In this document: positions 1-11,238 of the stretch, one piece after another
Layout of the letters: each line of letters starts with the position of its first letter
Numbering within the stretch: position 1 is the stretch's first letter
Origin: Chlorobiaceae bacterium
Lineage (GTDB): Bacteria > Bacteroidota > Chlorobiia > Chlorobiales > Chlorobiaceae
NCBI GenBank assembly: GCA_012972835.1
Contig: JABDHK010000004.1
Coordinates: forward strand, 217,530-267,745
Direction: 5' to 3'
DNA: 50,216 nt
Program-made: the position numbers and the translations under genes
The notes under the pieces: model-generated
Databases searched by the model: none
Seen by the model: only the letters and a program-made list of their open reading frames with translations
Told to the model about the DNA's origin: nothing

Positions 1-1089
1 AACAAGCCGGTCACTCAACATTGCAAAGCGAGTTGGCAGCCATTTGTCGAGCGCCATATTTGCCAGAACTCTCGGCCCATCCAGAAAACCGGTCTGAGCC
101 GCGATGAAAAGCAGAACTGCTTCAGAAAACAAGGTAATCCAGACAAAACCGACGCCGTAAAATCCACCCCAGGATGCGGTTATACTTTCAAATAAAATAG
201 CATTCAGTGTCTTGCCGGGGGAATCACGAACATCAAAAAGAATGTAGGCCAGCATAAGCCCCATAACGGTTACGGAAAGAGAGATTGCCATATACTTCAT
301 GGTTTTCTTTGCCGTTTCAACTTTCGGCTCACGCAAGACAGGAAGACCGTTACTGACCGCTTCAATACCGGTAAAGGTCCCTGCACCAAGACTATAAGCT
401 TTCAACACAAGAAAGAGCACTCCGAACAATCCAAGAGTATGAAATGAATGAGTAAGCTCACGTCCGGTTTCATGATAGACCGCACCGAAGTTGCCCATAT
501 GGGATATCACCGCATAAACAATAACAACGGCGTGAGTGGCAACAAAAAGGAGAAAGACTGGAACAAGGGGCATTACGGCTTCCTTGATTCCCCGAAGATT
601 CAATAAAAGCAGAGCCAAGACCCCGAAAACAGCAAACGACAGTTTATAGCCGATAAATCCTAATGGCAAAAAGCTGAAAATCGCATCTGCCCCACTGGCG
701 ATCGATATGGTAATGGTAAGGATATAGTCAATAAGAAGTGCACTGCCTGAAATAACTCCCATCTGTGGAGAAAGCAGTTTGCTGGCAACGAGATAGCCTC
801 CGCCTCCATGCGGAAAAAGTTCAATAATATGCGAATAACTTGAGGCAATGATAAGGATGGTGATTCCCGTGCCAATGGCAACAAAAATACCTAGTGTTGG
901 ATGACCCTGAAGTGCCTTGAACGCTTCTGGCGGGCCATAACAGGAAGAGGAAAGCCCGTCAGAACCAAGCCCGACCCATGCAAGAAAAGCTGAAAGTGCA
1001 AGCTGATGAAATATGTTGCGATCCCGAAAATCCCTTGCCCCACCAAGAAAAAATGTTTTCAGCTGCCTGAACGCTTTATTAACTGCCAT
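1..1089 (-). CDS. APC-superfamily permease, C-terminus outside window
   Basis: The frame is open from an ATG at 1087-1089 to the left edge of the window, so the protein is partial (363 residues visible). The translation is strongly hydrophobic with repeated membrane segments. Near the N-terminus it carries the GLGSDGLSSSCYGPPEAF motif and later a GGGGYLVASKLL motif, both of which I recognise from APC-family amino-acid permease-like transporters. The likely role is import of an amino acid or similar solute across the inner membrane; the substrate cannot be read from sequence. The gene stands alone and is divergent from the fatty-acid cluster. The start is favoured because GAGATT lies just upstream and no earlier in-frame start looks better. 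Confidence 0.85.
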   Translation of the reverse strand, partial: MAVNKAFRQLKTFFLGGARDFRDRNIFHQLALSAFLAWVGLGSDGLSSSCYGPPEAFKALQGHPTLGIFVAIGTGITILIIASSYSHIIELFPHGGGGYLVASKLLSPQMGVISGSALLIDYILTITISIASGADAIFSFLPLGFIGYKLSFAVFGVLALLLLNLRGIKEAVMPLVPVFLLFVATHAVVIVYAVISHMGNFGAVYHETGRELTHSFHTLGLFGVLFLVLKAYSLGAGTFTGIEAVSNGLPVLREPKVETAKKTMKYMAISLSVTVMGLMLAYILFDVRDSPGKTLNAILFESITASWGGFYGVGFVWITLFSEAVLLFIAAQTGFLDGPRVLANMALDKWLPTRFAMLSDRLV

Positions 1090-1403
1090 AATAAATCTCA
1101 ACGATAGTTACAGGATTATGATGCAGTGCGTCTCCTGACATGCATCTCAATCAAGTTTAAAATATGAACAAAATAAGCCTGTTAAACTTAAATTATAAGA
1201 CATAATCGTAGATTTTCCTTGTCAAACATAACAAAAGAAAATGATATAACATATTTTCAAAAGCTGCAGGCTGGCCTAAGGTGAAACCAAACATTCGTTT
1301 GCGCTGTATCAGGAGAGTAAAATGGTTACACTTAATCATCAGTGCTGTTTGTTAATATCATCTATAGGCAGGATAAAGCCAAAAACGGAGAGGGAGGGAA
1401 CAA
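1090..1403. other. Intergenic region upstream of the permease
   Basis: No gene is supported here. The stretch is AT-rich and probably carries the permease promoter on the minus strand. I see no convincing RNA element or repeat. Confidence 0.5.
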
Positions 1404-1440
1404 AAAAAGGAAGTAACTTTTTGCAAGCTACTTCCTTTTT
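1404..1440 (-). terminator. Rho-independent terminator of tRNA-Asn
   Basis: A perfect 12-bp stem is seen (AAAAAGGAAGTA at 1404-1415 against TACTTCCTTTTT at 1429-1440) with a 13-base loop. Read on the minus strand it follows the tRNA by a few bases and ends in a run of T, as expected for its terminator. The T runs on both sides mean it could work in both directions. Confidence 0.85.
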
Positions 1441-1447
1441 ATATCAG

Positions 1448-1519
1448 CTCCGCGGGAAGGACTCGAACCTACAACCCTGCGATTAACAGTCGCATGCTCT
1501 ACCATTGAGCTACCGCGGA
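1448..1519 (-). tRNA. tRNA-Asn (anticodon GTT)
   Basis: On the minus strand the acceptor stem TCCGCGG pairs with CCGCGGA. The D-arm is GCTC/GAGC, the anticodon stem TGCGA/TCGCA encloses loop CTGTTAA with anticodon GTT, and the T-loop is TTCGAGT. The T-stem has one mismatch. CCA is not encoded. The gene is 72 bases long, alone, and followed by its own terminator. Confidence 0.95.
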
Positions 1520-1699
1520 ATAGTGTCAACCGAAATATTATTTCTGCTGATGGGCTGATAATATAAACCCGTTTTTTTTAAATACAAATCATCTCTGGCT
1601 TTTTTTGAACAAATTGTGAGAAAAGTTGTGCCACCAACCATTTTCATTTTCCATAATAATTTTTGTACATTGATGTTCTTTTACTGAAAAGGCAGCTTT

Positions 1700-2227
1700 A
1701 TGCATAAAGAAAAGTCAAAAATAGCGATCCGTGTAGCAGATCTTGTAGAGGAAATCAATGAATTTGATTTTTCCTGCAAAGCTTCGGATTTTGAAGGGGC
1801 GGAATTATCCGCTGCTGGTTTTACGAGAGATATACAGGTCAATGTCGTTGCAGAAAAAAACGAAGGCGAGGTAATCATTACCTTGAAGACATCTACGCTG
1901 GCTGATTTCACCTGCGACATATGTCTTGCGCCGATATCAAGGAGACTTTCCGGATCGCTCAAGCTCTATTATGTTATTGGAGCACCTTTCGAAGAGACTC
2001 AAGACTGGAATGAAGAGTACCGCTTCCTTGACAAAAGTGCCGAATCCATTGACATAACTGGAGATGTTTTCGAAACACTGCTGCTGTCGTTACCTTTGAA
2101 GGTAACCTGTACAGATAATCCAGATTGCAAACTTTACGGAAGTGTTGAACAAAATAAAGAGTCTCTTGCTGAAGAGATAAATTCGTGGCAGGAGTCTCTT
2201 GAAAAACTGAAAAACAAGTATCGTTAA
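1700..2227 (+). CDS. DUF177/YceD family protein
   Basis: A 175-residue protein directly upstream of rpmF, the usual place for YceD (DUF177), which in other bacteria is linked to accumulation of large-subunit rRNA. Cysteine pairs are seen in CDIC (about residue 75) and CTDNPDC (about 136-142), a typical feature of the family. The first gene of the rpmF-plsX-fab cluster; 26 bases separate it from rpmF. Function is assigned by family and position only. Confidence 0.85.
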   Translation: MHKEKSKIAIRVADLVEEINEFDFSCKASDFEGAELSAAGFTRDIQVNVVAEKNEGEVIITLKTSTLADFTCDICLAPISRRLSGSLKLYYVIGAPFEETQDWNEEYRFLDKSAESIDITGDVFETLLLSLPLKVTCTDNPDCKLYGSVEQNKESLAEEINSWQESLEKLKNKYR

Positions 2228-2253
2228 CTGATTATAAATAAAAGAGTACCGCT

Positions 2254-2445
2254 ATGGCCAATCCTACAACCAAAATGTCCAAATCCAGAAGGGATAAAAG
2301 ACGTGCCCAGTTCATTGCCCGTACCAAGCCAGCGACTACGGTCATCTGCGCCAATTGCGGCGAACCAACTCTTCCGCATCGCGCCTGCCGCCATTGCGGT
2401 AACTACCGCGGCAGATGCGTTGTCAATAAATTAGCAAAGAGCTGA
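2254..2445 (+). CDS. rpmF: 50S ribosomal protein L32
   Basis: A 63-residue basic protein beginning [17 protein letters not shown], the standard L32 start, followed by two cysteine pairs (CANC and CRHC) that form the zinc-binding form of L32. It is a structural protein of the large ribosomal subunit. It lies between the DUF177 gene and plsX, the conserved arrangement, and ends 27 bases before plsX. Confidence 0.97.
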   Translation: MANPTTKMSKSRRDKRRAQFIARTKPATTVICANCGEPTLPHRACRHCGNYRGRCVVNKLAKS

Positions 2446-2472
2446 TCATCCTAACAAGACAAAAACCCCATC

Positions 2473-3498
2473 ATGTTGACCATTGTTGTTGACGCCATGG
2501 GCGGAGATAGAGCTCCTGCCTGTGTGATAGAGGGAACGATTCAGGCTTTGCAGGAGAGTGGAAACAGGTTTGAAATCGTGCTTATCGGTCAATCGGAAAA
2601 AGTTGAACCACTGCTTGCTTTGCATGATATCAGTGGGCTCAACCTGAAATTTCTGCATGCCCCGGAAGTTGTGACGATGGAGGACATTCCTGCCACTGCT
2701 GTCAAAACAAAACAGGGATCATCCCTTGTAAGGGGATTGCATCTCTGCAAGACCCGGCAGGCAAATGCTTTCGTAAGCGCAGGCAATACCGGTGCACAGA
2801 TGGCAGCTTCGCTCTTTGTGCTTGGCAGGATTCCGGGTGTCCTTCGGCCTACTATTTATGCCTATTTCCCGCGATTGGGAGAAGGACTGACCAATATTGT
2901 CGATGTAGGAGCAAACGTTGACTGCAAGCCAGAAAACCTTGTTCAGTTTGCAGAAATGTTGACCATCTATCAGCGCTATGGCGCCGGAATAGAACAACCG
3001 ATCACTGGACTGCTCAATATCGGAGAGGAAGAGGGCAAAGGCTCTGAAATGCTCAAACAGGCATTCAGACTGCTGAAAGAGGCTGACAGCAAAGGAAAAA
3101 TAACCTTCATTGGAAACATTGAGGGACACGACATCCTTAAAGGACGTGCAAGCATTGTTGTTTGCGATGGACTTGTCGGTAATACCATCCTGAAATTCGG
3201 CGAAAGCATCCCTGAGTTTCTTGGAGCATTGTTCAAACCAGCACTCGAAAAACTGGTTGAGTCAGGTCAGATAGACCAGACTGCTGCAAAGTTGACGACC
3301 AGTTTGTTCAAAGGGATGTTTGATCCTTTTGATGTAGAAATATTTGGCGGTGTTCCTTTTCTTGGAGTTGACGGTATATCCATTGTCGGTCATGGCCGAT
3401 CTTCTTCAAGAGCGATCAAAAATATGATCTATATGGCTGAGCATATGATCGAAAAACGAGTCAACGAACATATTGCGGATGTCCTGTCAGAAAAGTAA
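2473..3498 (+). CDS. plsX: Phosphate acyltransferase PlsX
   Basis: A 341-residue protein opening with the PlsX signature [11 protein letters not shown] and containing SAGNTGA and GNIEGHD. PlsX converts acyl-ACP and phosphate to acyl-phosphate, the donor for phospholipid synthesis by PlsY. Length is normal for the family. It follows rpmF and precedes fabH, so it links the ribosomal and lipid parts of the cluster. The start ATG at 2473 gives the expected N-terminus. Confidence 0.97.
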   Translation: MLTIVVDAMGGDRAPACVIEGTIQALQESGNRFEIVLIGQSEKVEPLLALHDISGLNLKFLHAPEVVTMEDIPATAVKTKQGSSLVRGLHLCKTRQANAFVSAGNTGAQMAASLFVLGRIPGVLRPTIYAYFPRLGEGLTNIVDVGANVDCKPENLVQFAEMLTIYQRYGAGIEQPITGLLNIGEEEGKGSEMLKQAFRLLKEADSKGKITFIGNIEGHDILKGRASIVVCDGLVGNTILKFGESIPEFLGALFKPALEKLVESGQIDQTAAKLTTSLFKGMFDPFDVEIFGGVPFLGVDGISIVGHGRSSSRAIKNMIYMAEHMIEKRVNEHIADVLSEK

Positions 3499-3595
3499 TA
3501 CTTTTCTATCCGCTCCCCTTTGCAGCTAAGCCATCAGCGCTTATCTTCAAGGCATTTTCTCTCTTATCCTGCATGTAATATCTGACAACAAACGC

Positions 3596-4585
3596 ATGAA
3601 CGCTGCAATTACAACGACAGCCAAATATTTACCCGACACTATTCTGAGCAATCATGACCTGCAACTCATGCTCGAAACCAACGATGAGTGGATTCGATCG
3701 AGAACAGGTATCAGCGAACGCAGGATTCTTAAGGACCCGGAAAAAGCCACTTCATATATGTGCGGGGAGGTCGCAAAACAACTTCTTGAAAAAAGACAAA
3801 TTGAGGCTGATGAGATTGAGTTGATCATTGTTGCCACAATGACCCCGGACATGCTCTTTCCTTCAACAGCGTGCCTGACACAGAGCATAATAGGCGCCAG
3901 TAATGCTTGGGCATTCGACCTTAATGCTGCCTGCTCCGGCTTTATCTTTGCACTGAACACTGCATCACGCTTTATCGAGTGCGGTATCCATAAGAAAATT
4001 ATGGTCATCGGCGCCGACAAGATGTCGTCTGTTATTGATTATACCGATCGTTCAACCGCTATTCTGTTCGGCGATGGCGCTGGCGGTGTCATTCTTGAAC
4101 CAGCAAAGGAGGAGGGATTTGGCATTCTCGATACACGTATGTACTCCGATGGTGAAAACGGCAAGAGTCATCTTCTCATGTCTGGCGGAGGCAGTCTGCA
4201 TCCGGCATCACATGAAACGATCGATAAGCGAATGCACTACATCTATCAGGACGGCCGTCAAGTGTTCAAATCAGCTGTCATCTCCATGGCAGAGGTCTCC
4301 GCTGAAATAATGAGCCGCAACAATCTTACAGCCGATGATATCGATTACCTTGTGCCCCACCAGGCCAATCAGCGCATCATTAATGCAACCGCTGAACGAA
4401 TGGGCATTGATGACGCCAAGGTTGTATCAAATGTTGCCCGCTATGGCAACACAACAGCAGGAACAATACCAATCTGTCTTGCCGAACTTGATGAAGAGCA
4501 GAAACTGCATGCCGGCTCAAACCTGGTACTGGTCAGCTTTGGCGCAGGCTACACTTGGGGCGGCATCTATATAAAATGGCAATAA
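3596..4585 (+). CDS. fabH: Beta-ketoacyl-ACP synthase III
   Basis: A 329-residue FabH, which condenses acetyl-CoA (or another acyl-CoA primer) with malonyl-ACP to start fatty-acid synthesis. The catalytic cysteine is in DLNAACSGF (about C113); the catalytic histidine is in PHQANQR and the asparagine in YGNTTAGT. Length and end (FGAGYTWGG) are typical. It sits 97 bases after plsX and 43 bases before fabD, within the same transcription unit by orientation. Confidence 0.97.
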   Translation: MNAAITTTAKYLPDTILSNHDLQLMLETNDEWIRSRTGISERRILKDPEKATSYMCGEVAKQLLEKRQIEADEIELIIVATMTPDMLFPSTACLTQSIIGASNAWAFDLNAACSGFIFALNTASRFIECGIHKKIMVIGADKMSSVIDYTDRSTAILFGDGAGGVILEPAKEEGFGILDTRMYSDGENGKSHLLMSGGGSLHPASHETIDKRMHYIYQDGRQVFKSAVISMAEVSAEIMSRNNLTADDIDYLVPHQANQRIINATAERMGIDDAKVVSNVARYGNTTAGTIPICLAELDEEQKLHAGSNLVLVSFGAGYTWGGIYIKWQ

Positions 4586-4628
4586 TATTTTTGCACCCAC
4601 TATCAGAACGATTAAAACAATTGCATTC

Positions 4629-5537
4629 ATGAAAGCATTTGTATTTCCGGGACAGGGTTCCCAGTATTGCGGCATGGGCAAAGATATTTTTGAAAATTTC
4701 CCCGCTGCCCGAACCATGATGGAGCGTGCAAACACGCTCCTCGGTTACTCGATAACCGATATTATGTTTTCAGGCAGTGAAGAGGAGTTGCGTCAGACCA
4801 AATTTACCCAACCCGCTATATTTCTTCACAGCATAGCTGTGGCAACCCTTCTTGGATGGAAGGATATCTCCATGACAGCCGGTCACAGCCTCGGCGAATA
4901 TACTGCGCTCTGCTTTGCCGGATCCATCAGTTTTGATGATGCTTTGCGTATCGTGGCAAAGCGTGGTGAACTGATGCAGAATGCGGGTAAGGAAAATCCC
5001 GGAACCATGGCGGCCATTATAGGAATGCCCGACAACGCTCTTGAGAGCCTGATTGCTGAAGCGGGCAGCGAAGGTATAATACAGTCGGCCAATTTCAACT
5101 CGCCTGGTCAGGTGGTTCTCTCCGGCGAAATTGCTGCCGTAAAAAAAGCAGTAAAAATCGCCCCGTCTAAAGGGGCGCGTATGGCAAAGGAATTGGTTGT
5201 TTCCGGAGCATTTCACTCCCCGCTGATGAAGCCGGTTGAAAAAGAGCTTTCAGCTGCATTTGAGCAAATTGAGATAAAAACCGCTGAAATTCCGGTATGT
5301 ATGAACGCCATTGCACGGCCGGTAACCAGCGCAGCGGAAATAAGAAAAAACCTGATTCTGCAACTTACCAGTTCCGTTCTCTGGTCACAATCCATTGAGG
5401 CTATGGTGCAGAGCGGCATTTCTGAATTTGTTGAAATCGGTCCTCAAAAAGTTTTGCAGGGCCTGATTAAACGAATTGATAAAACCGTCACTATCCGAGG
5501 CTTTGACTCCGCGGCGGACATTCTGCCGTTTATTTGA
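4629..5537 (+). CDS. fabD: Malonyl-CoA:ACP transacylase
   Basis: A 302-residue FabD that moves malonyl groups from CoA to ACP. It opens with FPGQGSQY, has the nucleophile elbow GHSLGEY (about S87) and the catalytic histidine in SGAFHSPLM. It lies between fabH and fabG, as in many fab clusters. Nothing is unusual about length or motifs. Confidence 0.97.
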   Translation: MKAFVFPGQGSQYCGMGKDIFENFPAARTMMERANTLLGYSITDIMFSGSEEELRQTKFTQPAIFLHSIAVATLLGWKDISMTAGHSLGEYTALCFAGSISFDDALRIVAKRGELMQNAGKENPGTMAAIIGMPDNALESLIAEAGSEGIIQSANFNSPGQVVLSGEIAAVKKAVKIAPSKGARMAKELVVSGAFHSPLMKPVEKELSAAFEQIEIKTAEIPVCMNAIARPVTSAAEIRKNLILQLTSSVLWSQSIEAMVQSGISEFVEIGPQKVLQGLIKRIDKTVTIRGFDSAADILPFI

Positions 5538-5579
5538 GATTTTTTTAGACGAGGTCAATAACATCAACCGACTGAAACT

Positions 5580-6317
5580 ATGTTTGAAGGAAAAATTGCA
5601 GTTGTAACCGGTGCTGCCAGAGGTATCGGGCAGGCTATCGCTTTTAACCTTGCCTCTAAAGGTGCGGACATTGTCCTTTGCGACATCAAGGCTGAATGGC
5701 TTACTGAAACAGCTGAAGGGGTAAAAAATCTTGGCAGAAAAGTATTCTGTTTTGAACTTGATGTAACGAATACCGAAGCGGTGCAAAAGGTTTTCGCAGA
5801 CATAGCCGCAGAAACCGGCAGAATTGATATTCTTATCAACAATGCAGGCATTACGCGCGATGGACTCCTGATGAGAATGAGCGAAGAGGACTGGGATGCT
5901 GTTCTTACGGTCAACCTTAAAGGAACCTTTGCCTGTACAAAAGCGGTCAGCCGAACCATGATGAAACAGCGTTCCGGTGCTATTGTTAATATCGCATCGG
6001 TAATCGGTATCATGGGAAATGCCGGACAGGCCAACTATGCCGCGTCAAAAGGCGGTGTTATCGCCTTCACAAAATCAATCGCCAAAGAGCTTGCATCCCG
6101 CAACATCAGAGTAAATGCCGTGGCGCCAGGATTCATTGCATCAAAAATGACCGACGCACTCTCTGAAGAGGTCAAGGGAAAAATGCTTGGAGTTATTCCA
6201 CTCGCCCGCTTCGGACAACCCGAGGATGTAGCAAACGTGGTATCGTTTCTTGCCGGAGAGCAGGCAGCCTATATTACCGGTGTTGTTATCAACATCAGCG
6301 GCGGCATGGTCATGTGA
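5580..6317 (+). CDS. fabG: 3-oxoacyl-ACP reductase
   Basis: A 245-residue short-chain dehydrogenase/reductase. The NADPH-binding [10 protein letters not shown] motif is at the N-terminus, NNAGITRD follows, and the catalytic serine and YxxxK are in the region ending NYAASKGG. The ending ISGGMVM is typical of FabG. It reduces 3-oxoacyl-ACP in each elongation round. It lies 42 bases after fabD and 87 bases before acpP. Confidence 0.96.
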   Translation: MFEGKIAVVTGAARGIGQAIAFNLASKGADIVLCDIKAEWLTETAEGVKNLGRKVFCFELDVTNTEAVQKVFADIAAETGRIDILINNAGITRDGLLMRMSEEDWDAVLTVNLKGTFACTKAVSRTMMKQRSGAIVNIASVIGIMGNAGQANYAASKGGVIAFTKSIAKELASRNIRVNAVAPGFIASKMTDALSEEVKGKMLGVIPLARFGQPEDVANVVSFLAGEQAAYITGVVINISGGMVM

Positions 6318-6404
6318 TTTGGGCAAGCTTATTTTCTTTGTATATTGTCGGACTTTTTCAACTTTTTTTATCAGTAACCAACTATTAATCTGGAGAACAA
6401 AACA

Positions 6405-6641
6405 ATGACTGAATCACAAATCAAGGACAAAGTTTACGATATTATCGTCAGCAAAATGGGCGTCAACAAAGATCAAATCAAACCGGAATCAAAATTTTCC
6501 GACGACCTCGGAGCAGATTCACTTGATACCGTTGAGCTGATCATGGAGCTTGAAAACGAGTTCGGTGTACAGATTCCTGATGAAGATGCTGAAAAAATCG
6601 GCACAGTTCAGCAGGCTATCGATTACATCCTGAAAAAATAA
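6405..6641 (+). CDS. acpP: Acyl carrier protein
   Basis: A 78-residue acidic protein with the phosphopantetheine attachment motif [10 protein letters not shown] (about S39). It carries the growing acyl chain for FabH, FabD, FabG and FabF, whose genes flank it. A good ribosome site (TGGAG) precedes the ATG. The 87-base AT-rich leader could hold an extra promoter, which would fit the high level ACP needs, but no promoter can be proven. Confidence 0.97.
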   Translation: MTESQIKDKVYDIIVSKMGVNKDQIKPESKFSDDLGADSLDTVELIMELENEFGVQIPDEDAEKIGTVQQAIDYILKK

Positions 6642-6683
6642 TCTTCATCTCCAACAATACAGGCAAACGTTAAATCATAACAG

Positions 6684-7937
6684 ATGGGACAGGAACGCAA
6701 AAGAATAGTCGTTACCGGAATAGGTGTATTATCACCCATAGGTCTTACCAAAGATGAGTTCTGGGACGCTCTCTATCAGGGAAAAAGCGGTGCTGCACCC
6801 ATAACCTATTTTGATGCAACTGATTTTGCCACAACCTTTGCCTGCGAACTGAAAGGATTTTCAGCGGAAAACTTTATCGACAGAAAATCCGCTGACCGCA
6901 TGGATCCTTATTGCCAGTATGCCGTTATCGCTGCTGGCCAGGCACTGAAAGATTCTGGACTTGAACTGAAGGAGATCGACCCGCTAAGAATCGGTGTTGT
7001 TCATGGATCGGGAATTGGAGGTATGACCACCTACGATAAACAGTTCAGGACCTATATGGAACGAGGACCGAGACGAATCAGTCCCTTCTTTATTCCGATG
7101 CTTATCCCTGACATTGCAGCCGGTCAGATATCAATCCGGCATGGACTTATGGGACCAAACTATGCGACAGCATCAGCTTGTGCAACATCGCTTCATGCCA
7201 TCATTGACTCCTATATGCTCATTCAGACAGGTATGGCTGACTATATGGTTTGCGGTGGATCGGAAGCACCTATCACCCAGTTGAGTGTCGGAGGCTTTAA
7301 TGCCGCCAAAGCGCTTTCTACAGCAAACGACCGGCCACAACAGGCATCACGCCCATACGACCGGGATCGTGACGGTTTTGTCATGGGCGAAGGTGGCGGA
7401 TCATTAATCCTTGAATCCCTTGATTCAGCAAAAGCTCGCGGCGCAAGAATTTACGGCGAAATTGTCGGAGTTGGCGCAACTGCCGATGCCTATCACTTGA
7501 CCGCGCCTCACCCTGATGGCATAGGTGCTGTCAATGCCATGAAAAGTGCCCTTGCCCTTGCTGGCATTACGCCTGACAAAATAGATTATATCAATACCCA
7601 CGGCACCTCAACACCGCTTGGTGATATCGCGGAAATCAAAGCCATCAAAACAGTTTTTGGCGATCACGCCTACAAACTCAGTATCAGTGCAACCAAATCC
7701 ATGACAGGGCATCTTCTTGGTGCAGCAGGAGTTGTTGAATCGATTGCCTGCCTTCTTGCCATGCAGCACCAGACTGTTCCTCCAACGATCAACTGTGATA
7801 ATCTTGATCCTCAGATTGATATTGATGTAACACCGAACACCCCGAAACAGCGTTCCATAGAGTACGCCTTGAATAACGGCTTCGGTTTTGGTGGTCATAA
7901 CGCTTCACTGATTTTCAGGAACGGTTCATCGATCTGA
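6684..7937 (+). CDS. fabF: Beta-ketoacyl-ACP synthase II
   Basis: A 417-residue elongating ketosynthase. The catalytic cysteine is in [12 protein letters not shown] (about C166) and the two catalytic histidines are in [11 protein letters not shown] and [12 protein letters not shown]; the end [13 protein letters not shown] is typical. It extends acyl-ACP with malonyl-ACP. It directly follows acpP and precedes rnc by 18 bases, the common acpP-fabF-rnc order. Confidence 0.97.
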   Translation: MGQERKRIVVTGIGVLSPIGLTKDEFWDALYQGKSGAAPITYFDATDFATTFACELKGFSAENFIDRKSADRMDPYCQYAVIAAGQALKDSGLELKEIDPLRIGVVHGSGIGGMTTYDKQFRTYMERGPRRISPFFIPMLIPDIAAGQISIRHGLMGPNYATASACATSLHAIIDSYMLIQTGMADYMVCGGSEAPITQLSVGGFNAAKALSTANDRPQQASRPYDRDRDGFVMGEGGGSLILESLDSAKARGARIYGEIVGVGATADAYHLTAPHPDGIGAVNAMKSALALAGITPDKIDYINTHGTSTPLGDIAEIKAIKTVFGDHAYKLSISATKSMTGHLLGAAGVVESIACLLAMQHQTVPPTINCDNLDPQIDIDVTPNTPKQRSIEYALNNGFGFGGHNASLIFRNGSSI

Positions 7938-7955
7938 TAACAGCCTTTCCTGCCA

Positions 7956-8777
7956 ATGGATCAATTCTGGCAAAAAATTACATCCTTAGCCTTTCACCGT
8001 TCAGGGGAGCAACTCTCCCCTTTCAAGATTGAGGATGACCACCCATTGAAGGCCGCAGGGCTTTCCGTTGACACCATTGACTACCTGCAGAAACTTGTCG
8101 GTGAATCCCGCGCGAACCTGCCTCTATACCTTATGGCCTTGACCCACCGCTCTGTGGTACATGACCCGGCAACCCCCTCTATCATCGAATCAAACCAGCG
8201 ACTGGAATTTCTCGGCGACTCGGTGCTCGACCTACTGATTTCCGAATACCTTTTCAAGTACTTTCCGGAAAGTGCAGAGGGAGTGCTCTCAAGTAACCGG
8301 GCAAAAATCGTCAATCGTAAATCCCTTGCAGGATTTGCACGCAGCATTGGACTTGGCGAGCATCTCCTTATTGGAGAGTCAGCTGATGAGCAGAAGATCA
8401 GAAGCAGCGAGTCAGCACTTGCCGACGCCTTCGAATCCCTTGTTGGGGCTATTTATCTCGACAAAGGAATCAAGGGAACTTCCGATTTCATCAGCCGCCA
8501 TATCATTGAACATGTAAATTTCAAGACGATTGTGGCAGCCGAACATAACTACAAAAGCCGCCTCATCGAATACACCCAATCCAACCATCTTCCGCCGCCC
8601 GTCTATTCAGTTATGACCGAAGCTGGAGCTGAACATGAAAAAACCTTTACAATAGCGGTAACCTGCACCGATCATTTCCTTGGAAAAGGCACTGCCCAGA
8701 GAAAAAAGGATGCCGAACAGCTCGCAGCCAAAGAGGCGATGGAACGTCTCACCTCAGAAGATATTGAATGGAGATAA
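7956..8777 (+). CDS. rnc: Ribonuclease III
   Basis: A 273-residue RNase III with the family signature ERLEFLGDS-like NQRLEFLGDSVLDLL around residue 80 and a C-terminal double-stranded-RNA-binding domain ending GKGTAQRKKDAEQLAAKEA. It processes rRNA precursors and other duplex RNA. It has an N-terminal extension of roughly 40 residues before the catalytic domain compared with short RNase III proteins. It closes the fab cluster. Confidence 0.96.
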   Translation: MDQFWQKITSLAFHRSGEQLSPFKIEDDHPLKAAGLSVDTIDYLQKLVGESRANLPLYLMALTHRSVVHDPATPSIIESNQRLEFLGDSVLDLLISEYLFKYFPESAEGVLSSNRAKIVNRKSLAGFARSIGLGEHLLIGESADEQKIRSSESALADAFESLVGAIYLDKGIKGTSDFISRHIIEHVNFKTIVAAEHNYKSRLIEYTQSNHLPPPVYSVMTEAGAEHEKTFTIAVTCTDHFLGKGTAQRKKDAEQLAAKEAMERLTSEDIEWR

Positions 8778-8804
8778 AATAAGAGGGCGCTTATTCTTCT
8801 TTTT
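8778..8804 (+). terminator. Probable terminator after rnc
   Basis: A short stem (AATAAG 8778-8783 with CTTATT 8790-8795) immediately after the rnc stop codon is followed by CTTCTTTTTTT. The stem is short and AT-rich, so this is a plausible but weak intrinsic terminator for the fab cluster. Confidence 0.5.
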
Positions 8805-8894
8805 TTACTGATTCTCTTGAGCTTCTCTTCGCCTTCCTCTATATTTATGTACACTATTTTAACAACCATAGCCCACCTTTGAAGCAGTAATAGC

Positions 8895-10355
8895 ATGAGA
8901 GAAAAACTGATTTTTGAATTATCCCGCAGTGGACGCAAAGGGTACGCTTTCTCCGGTCAGGATATCCCGGATGCCCCTCTGGAAACCATTCTCCCTTCAA
9001 AATTTCTGCGCAAAACACCCGCTGAACTTCCAGAGGTTTCCGAAAGCGAGGTTGTCCGACATTTTGTGCGCCTCTCGACACTGAACTACCATGTTGACAA
9101 AAACATGTACCCTCTCGGGAGTTGCACCATGAAATACAATCCCAAGATAAATGATTATACCAGCGATCTGCCGGGATTCAGCACGCTTCACCCTCTGCAG
9201 CCCACTGAAACAACACAGGGAGCACTTCAGCTCATGTATGAACTCGCTGAGATGCTGCGCGAAATTGCAGGCATGGCCGCAGTAACCCTTCAACCGGCAG
9301 CGGGGGCTCACGGGGAACTTACAGGTATTCTGCTCATTAAAAAGTACCATGAATCGCGAGGCTCAAAACGCGGCAAACTCCTTGTGGTCGACTCAGCACA
9401 TGGCACCAACCCTGCTTCAGCTGCTCTGGCAGGATACCAGATCATCTCTGTCGCTGGCAACAGCGATGGGCGTACTGATCTGGAAGACCTTCGCATGAAG
9501 CTGGATGGCGATGTAGCTGCACTGATGCTGACCAATCCCAATACTATCGGACTGTTTGAAAAAGAGATTGTCCGCATTGCAGAGATGGTGCACGAAAACG
9601 GCAGCCTGCTCTATATGGACGGCGCCAACATGAATGCACTTCTTGGTATTACCCGTCCAGGAGATATGGGCTTCGATGTGGTTCATTACAATCTGCATAA
9701 AACATTTGCAGCTCCACACGGCGGCGGTGGCCCTGGAAGCGGTCCTGTAGGCGTAAGCGAAAAACTTCTCCCCTATCTGCCGGTACCAGTCATTGAAAAA
9801 AACGAGAAGGAGGGTGGAATAACCTATTCCCTCTGTTACAACAGGCCTGAACGTATCGGAAGAATGATGAACTTCTACGGAAACTTTGGCGTGCTGGTCA
9901 GGGCATATACCTATATCCGAATGCTTGGCCCTGAAGGGTTGCGCCGGGTGTCTGAAAATGCCATCATTAATGCTAATTACCTCTTGAGTCGTCTGCTTGA
10001 GCGTTTCGACCTTCCCTTTCCGAAGCCAGTCATGCATGAATTCTGCCTGTCGGGCGATCGTCAGAAAAAGGCACACGGCGTAAGAACGCTCGATATTGCA
10101 AAAAGGCTGCTTGATTACGGGTTTCACGCTCCGACCATCTACTTCCCGCTCATTGTCAGCGAAGCAATAATGGTAGAACCGACCGAAACTGAATCAAAAG
10201 AGACGCTTGATATCTTTGCCGATGCACTGCTCGCCATCGCCGATGAAGCTGAAACAAACCCGGCGCTGGTACTCTCAGCTCCTGTAACAACTCCGGTCAA
10301 ACGACTCGATGAAGCCATGGCCTCAAGACAACTGAATATCTGCTGCTCGCTCTGA
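8895..10355 (+). CDS. gcvPB: Glycine dehydrogenase (decarboxylating) subunit 2
   Basis: A 486-residue PLP enzyme corresponding to the C-terminal half of the P-protein of the glycine cleavage system. The PLP lysine lies in [18 protein letters not shown]. It decarboxylates glycine and passes the aminomethyl group to the lipoyl H-protein; it needs subunit 1 (gcvPA), which is not in this window. Length is normal for the two-subunit form. I see no glycine riboswitch in the 117-base leader. Confidence 0.95.
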   Translation: MREKLIFELSRSGRKGYAFSGQDIPDAPLETILPSKFLRKTPAELPEVSESEVVRHFVRLSTLNYHVDKNMYPLGSCTMKYNPKINDYTSDLPGFSTLHPLQPTETTQGALQLMYELAEMLREIAGMAAVTLQPAAGAHGELTGILLIKKYHESRGSKRGKLLVVDSAHGTNPASAALAGYQIISVAGNSDGRTDLEDLRMKLDGDVAALMLTNPNTIGLFEKEIVRIAEMVHENGSLLYMDGANMNALLGITRPGDMGFDVVHYNLHKTFAAPHGGGGPGSGPVGVSEKLLPYLPVPVIEKNEKEGGITYSLCYNRPERIGRMMNFYGNFGVLVRAYTYIRMLGPEGLRRVSENAIINANYLLSRLLERFDLPFPKPVMHEFCLSGDRQKKAHGVRTLDIAKRLLDYGFHAPTIYFPLIVSEAIMVEPTETESKETLDIFADALLAIADEAETNPALVLSAPVTTPVKRLDEAMASRQLNICCSL

Positions 10356-10445
10356 AAGCCTGCAACTGAATAATTAACTGAATCTTCACCTAACTTATTG
10401 TGCAGTACAAATCCATGCCGTTATTTTATATAAAAACTCCAGGAT

Positions 10446-10958
10446 ATGTTATTACATCGTTCGAAAGTTCTTGTACTCAACAGCAGCTATGAACCTTTAA
10501 GTATTTGTGACGCCCAGAAAGCTGTTCTTTTACTCTTTGGAGGCAAAGCCGTGCCGGTCACCCATCACCCCGAACGGGTCATCTGCACGGTTTCACGCAG
10601 CTATCCCCTGCCGAGTATTGTTCGCCTGACCTTTTTTGTCAGGGTACCCTACAAAAGGATTTTACTGAACAGGAGAAACATTCTTCTCAGAGACGGTTCC
10701 CAGTGCCAGTACTGCGGCAAAACCGATCTGCCTTTAACCATTGATCACATCGTACCCCGCTCCAGAGGAGGTGACTATTCATGGGAAAATCTTATTACTG
10801 CATGCCCACGCTGCAACTCGAAAAAAGGAAACCAAACTCCCCGCGAGGCAGGCATGCACCCGTTAAAACAACCGATCAGGCCCAATAATCTGATGTTCCT
10901 GCAACAACTGACGGCAACGGTTTCCGAAGAGTGGAAACCCTATCTTTACATGAGCTGA
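10446..10958 (+). CDS. HNH endonuclease family protein
   Basis: A 170-residue protein with a C-terminal HNH domain: CQYCGK, then [20 protein letters not shown] and [10 protein letters not shown]. The two cysteine pairs likely bind a structural zinc and the histidine/asparagine form the metal site. This compact HNH protein type is widespread on bacterial chromosomes, often without a mobile context; its role is not established. It stands alone between gcvPB and the hexosaminidase. Confidence 0.85.
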   Translation: MLLHRSKVLVLNSSYEPLSICDAQKAVLLLFGGKAVPVTHHPERVICTVSRSYPLPSIVRLTFFVRVPYKRILLNRRNILLRDGSQCQYCGKTDLPLTIDHIVPRSRGGDYSWENLITACPRCNSKKGNQTPREAGMHPLKQPIRPNNLMFLQQLTATVSEEWKPYLYMS

Positions 10959-11117
10959 GAACACTCTCTCTAACTGCAACCAATTTTTTTCAGAATAGCG
11001 CTGCTGATACCTCATTGTAATCCAGAATTACTCCTGACCTCATGGATCAAGGAGTTCACCGGATAGAACCGGAGCGAAGCACGGGCAGCTCTCCAGCACT
11101 GCATCGCTGAAAGGGAA

Positions 11118-11145
11118 ATAGTCTTCAACGGTTGTTCAAGACTAT
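11118..11145. repeat. Inverted repeat upstream of the hexosaminidase gene
   Basis: ATAGTCTT (11118-11125) pairs with AAGACTAT (11138-11145), and CAA/TTG inside extends it. There is no T-run after it, so it is not an evident terminator; it could be a leader hairpin or an operator. Function unknown. Confidence 0.3.
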
Positions 11146-11238
11146 AACAAAGGATTGTCAGGATTTTTTTTACTTTTCAGGCAGAAATTCCATACTCTCT
11201 TCAACGGTATCAGGAATACCGGAACGAATAAAAATCGA

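Noticed and set aside
8778-8894. Glycine riboswitch upstream of gcvPB
   Set aside because: The leader is short and shows none of the conserved riboswitch pieces; only a weak terminator-like stem is seen.
9417-10127. A 236-codon minus-strand frame inside gcvPB
   Set aside because: It lies wholly within a well-supported PLP enzyme gene and has no recognisable product.
11155-11238. TTG start extending the hexosaminidase by 28 residues
   Set aside because: It would place the signal peptide internally; the ATG at 11239 gives a standard signal sequence.
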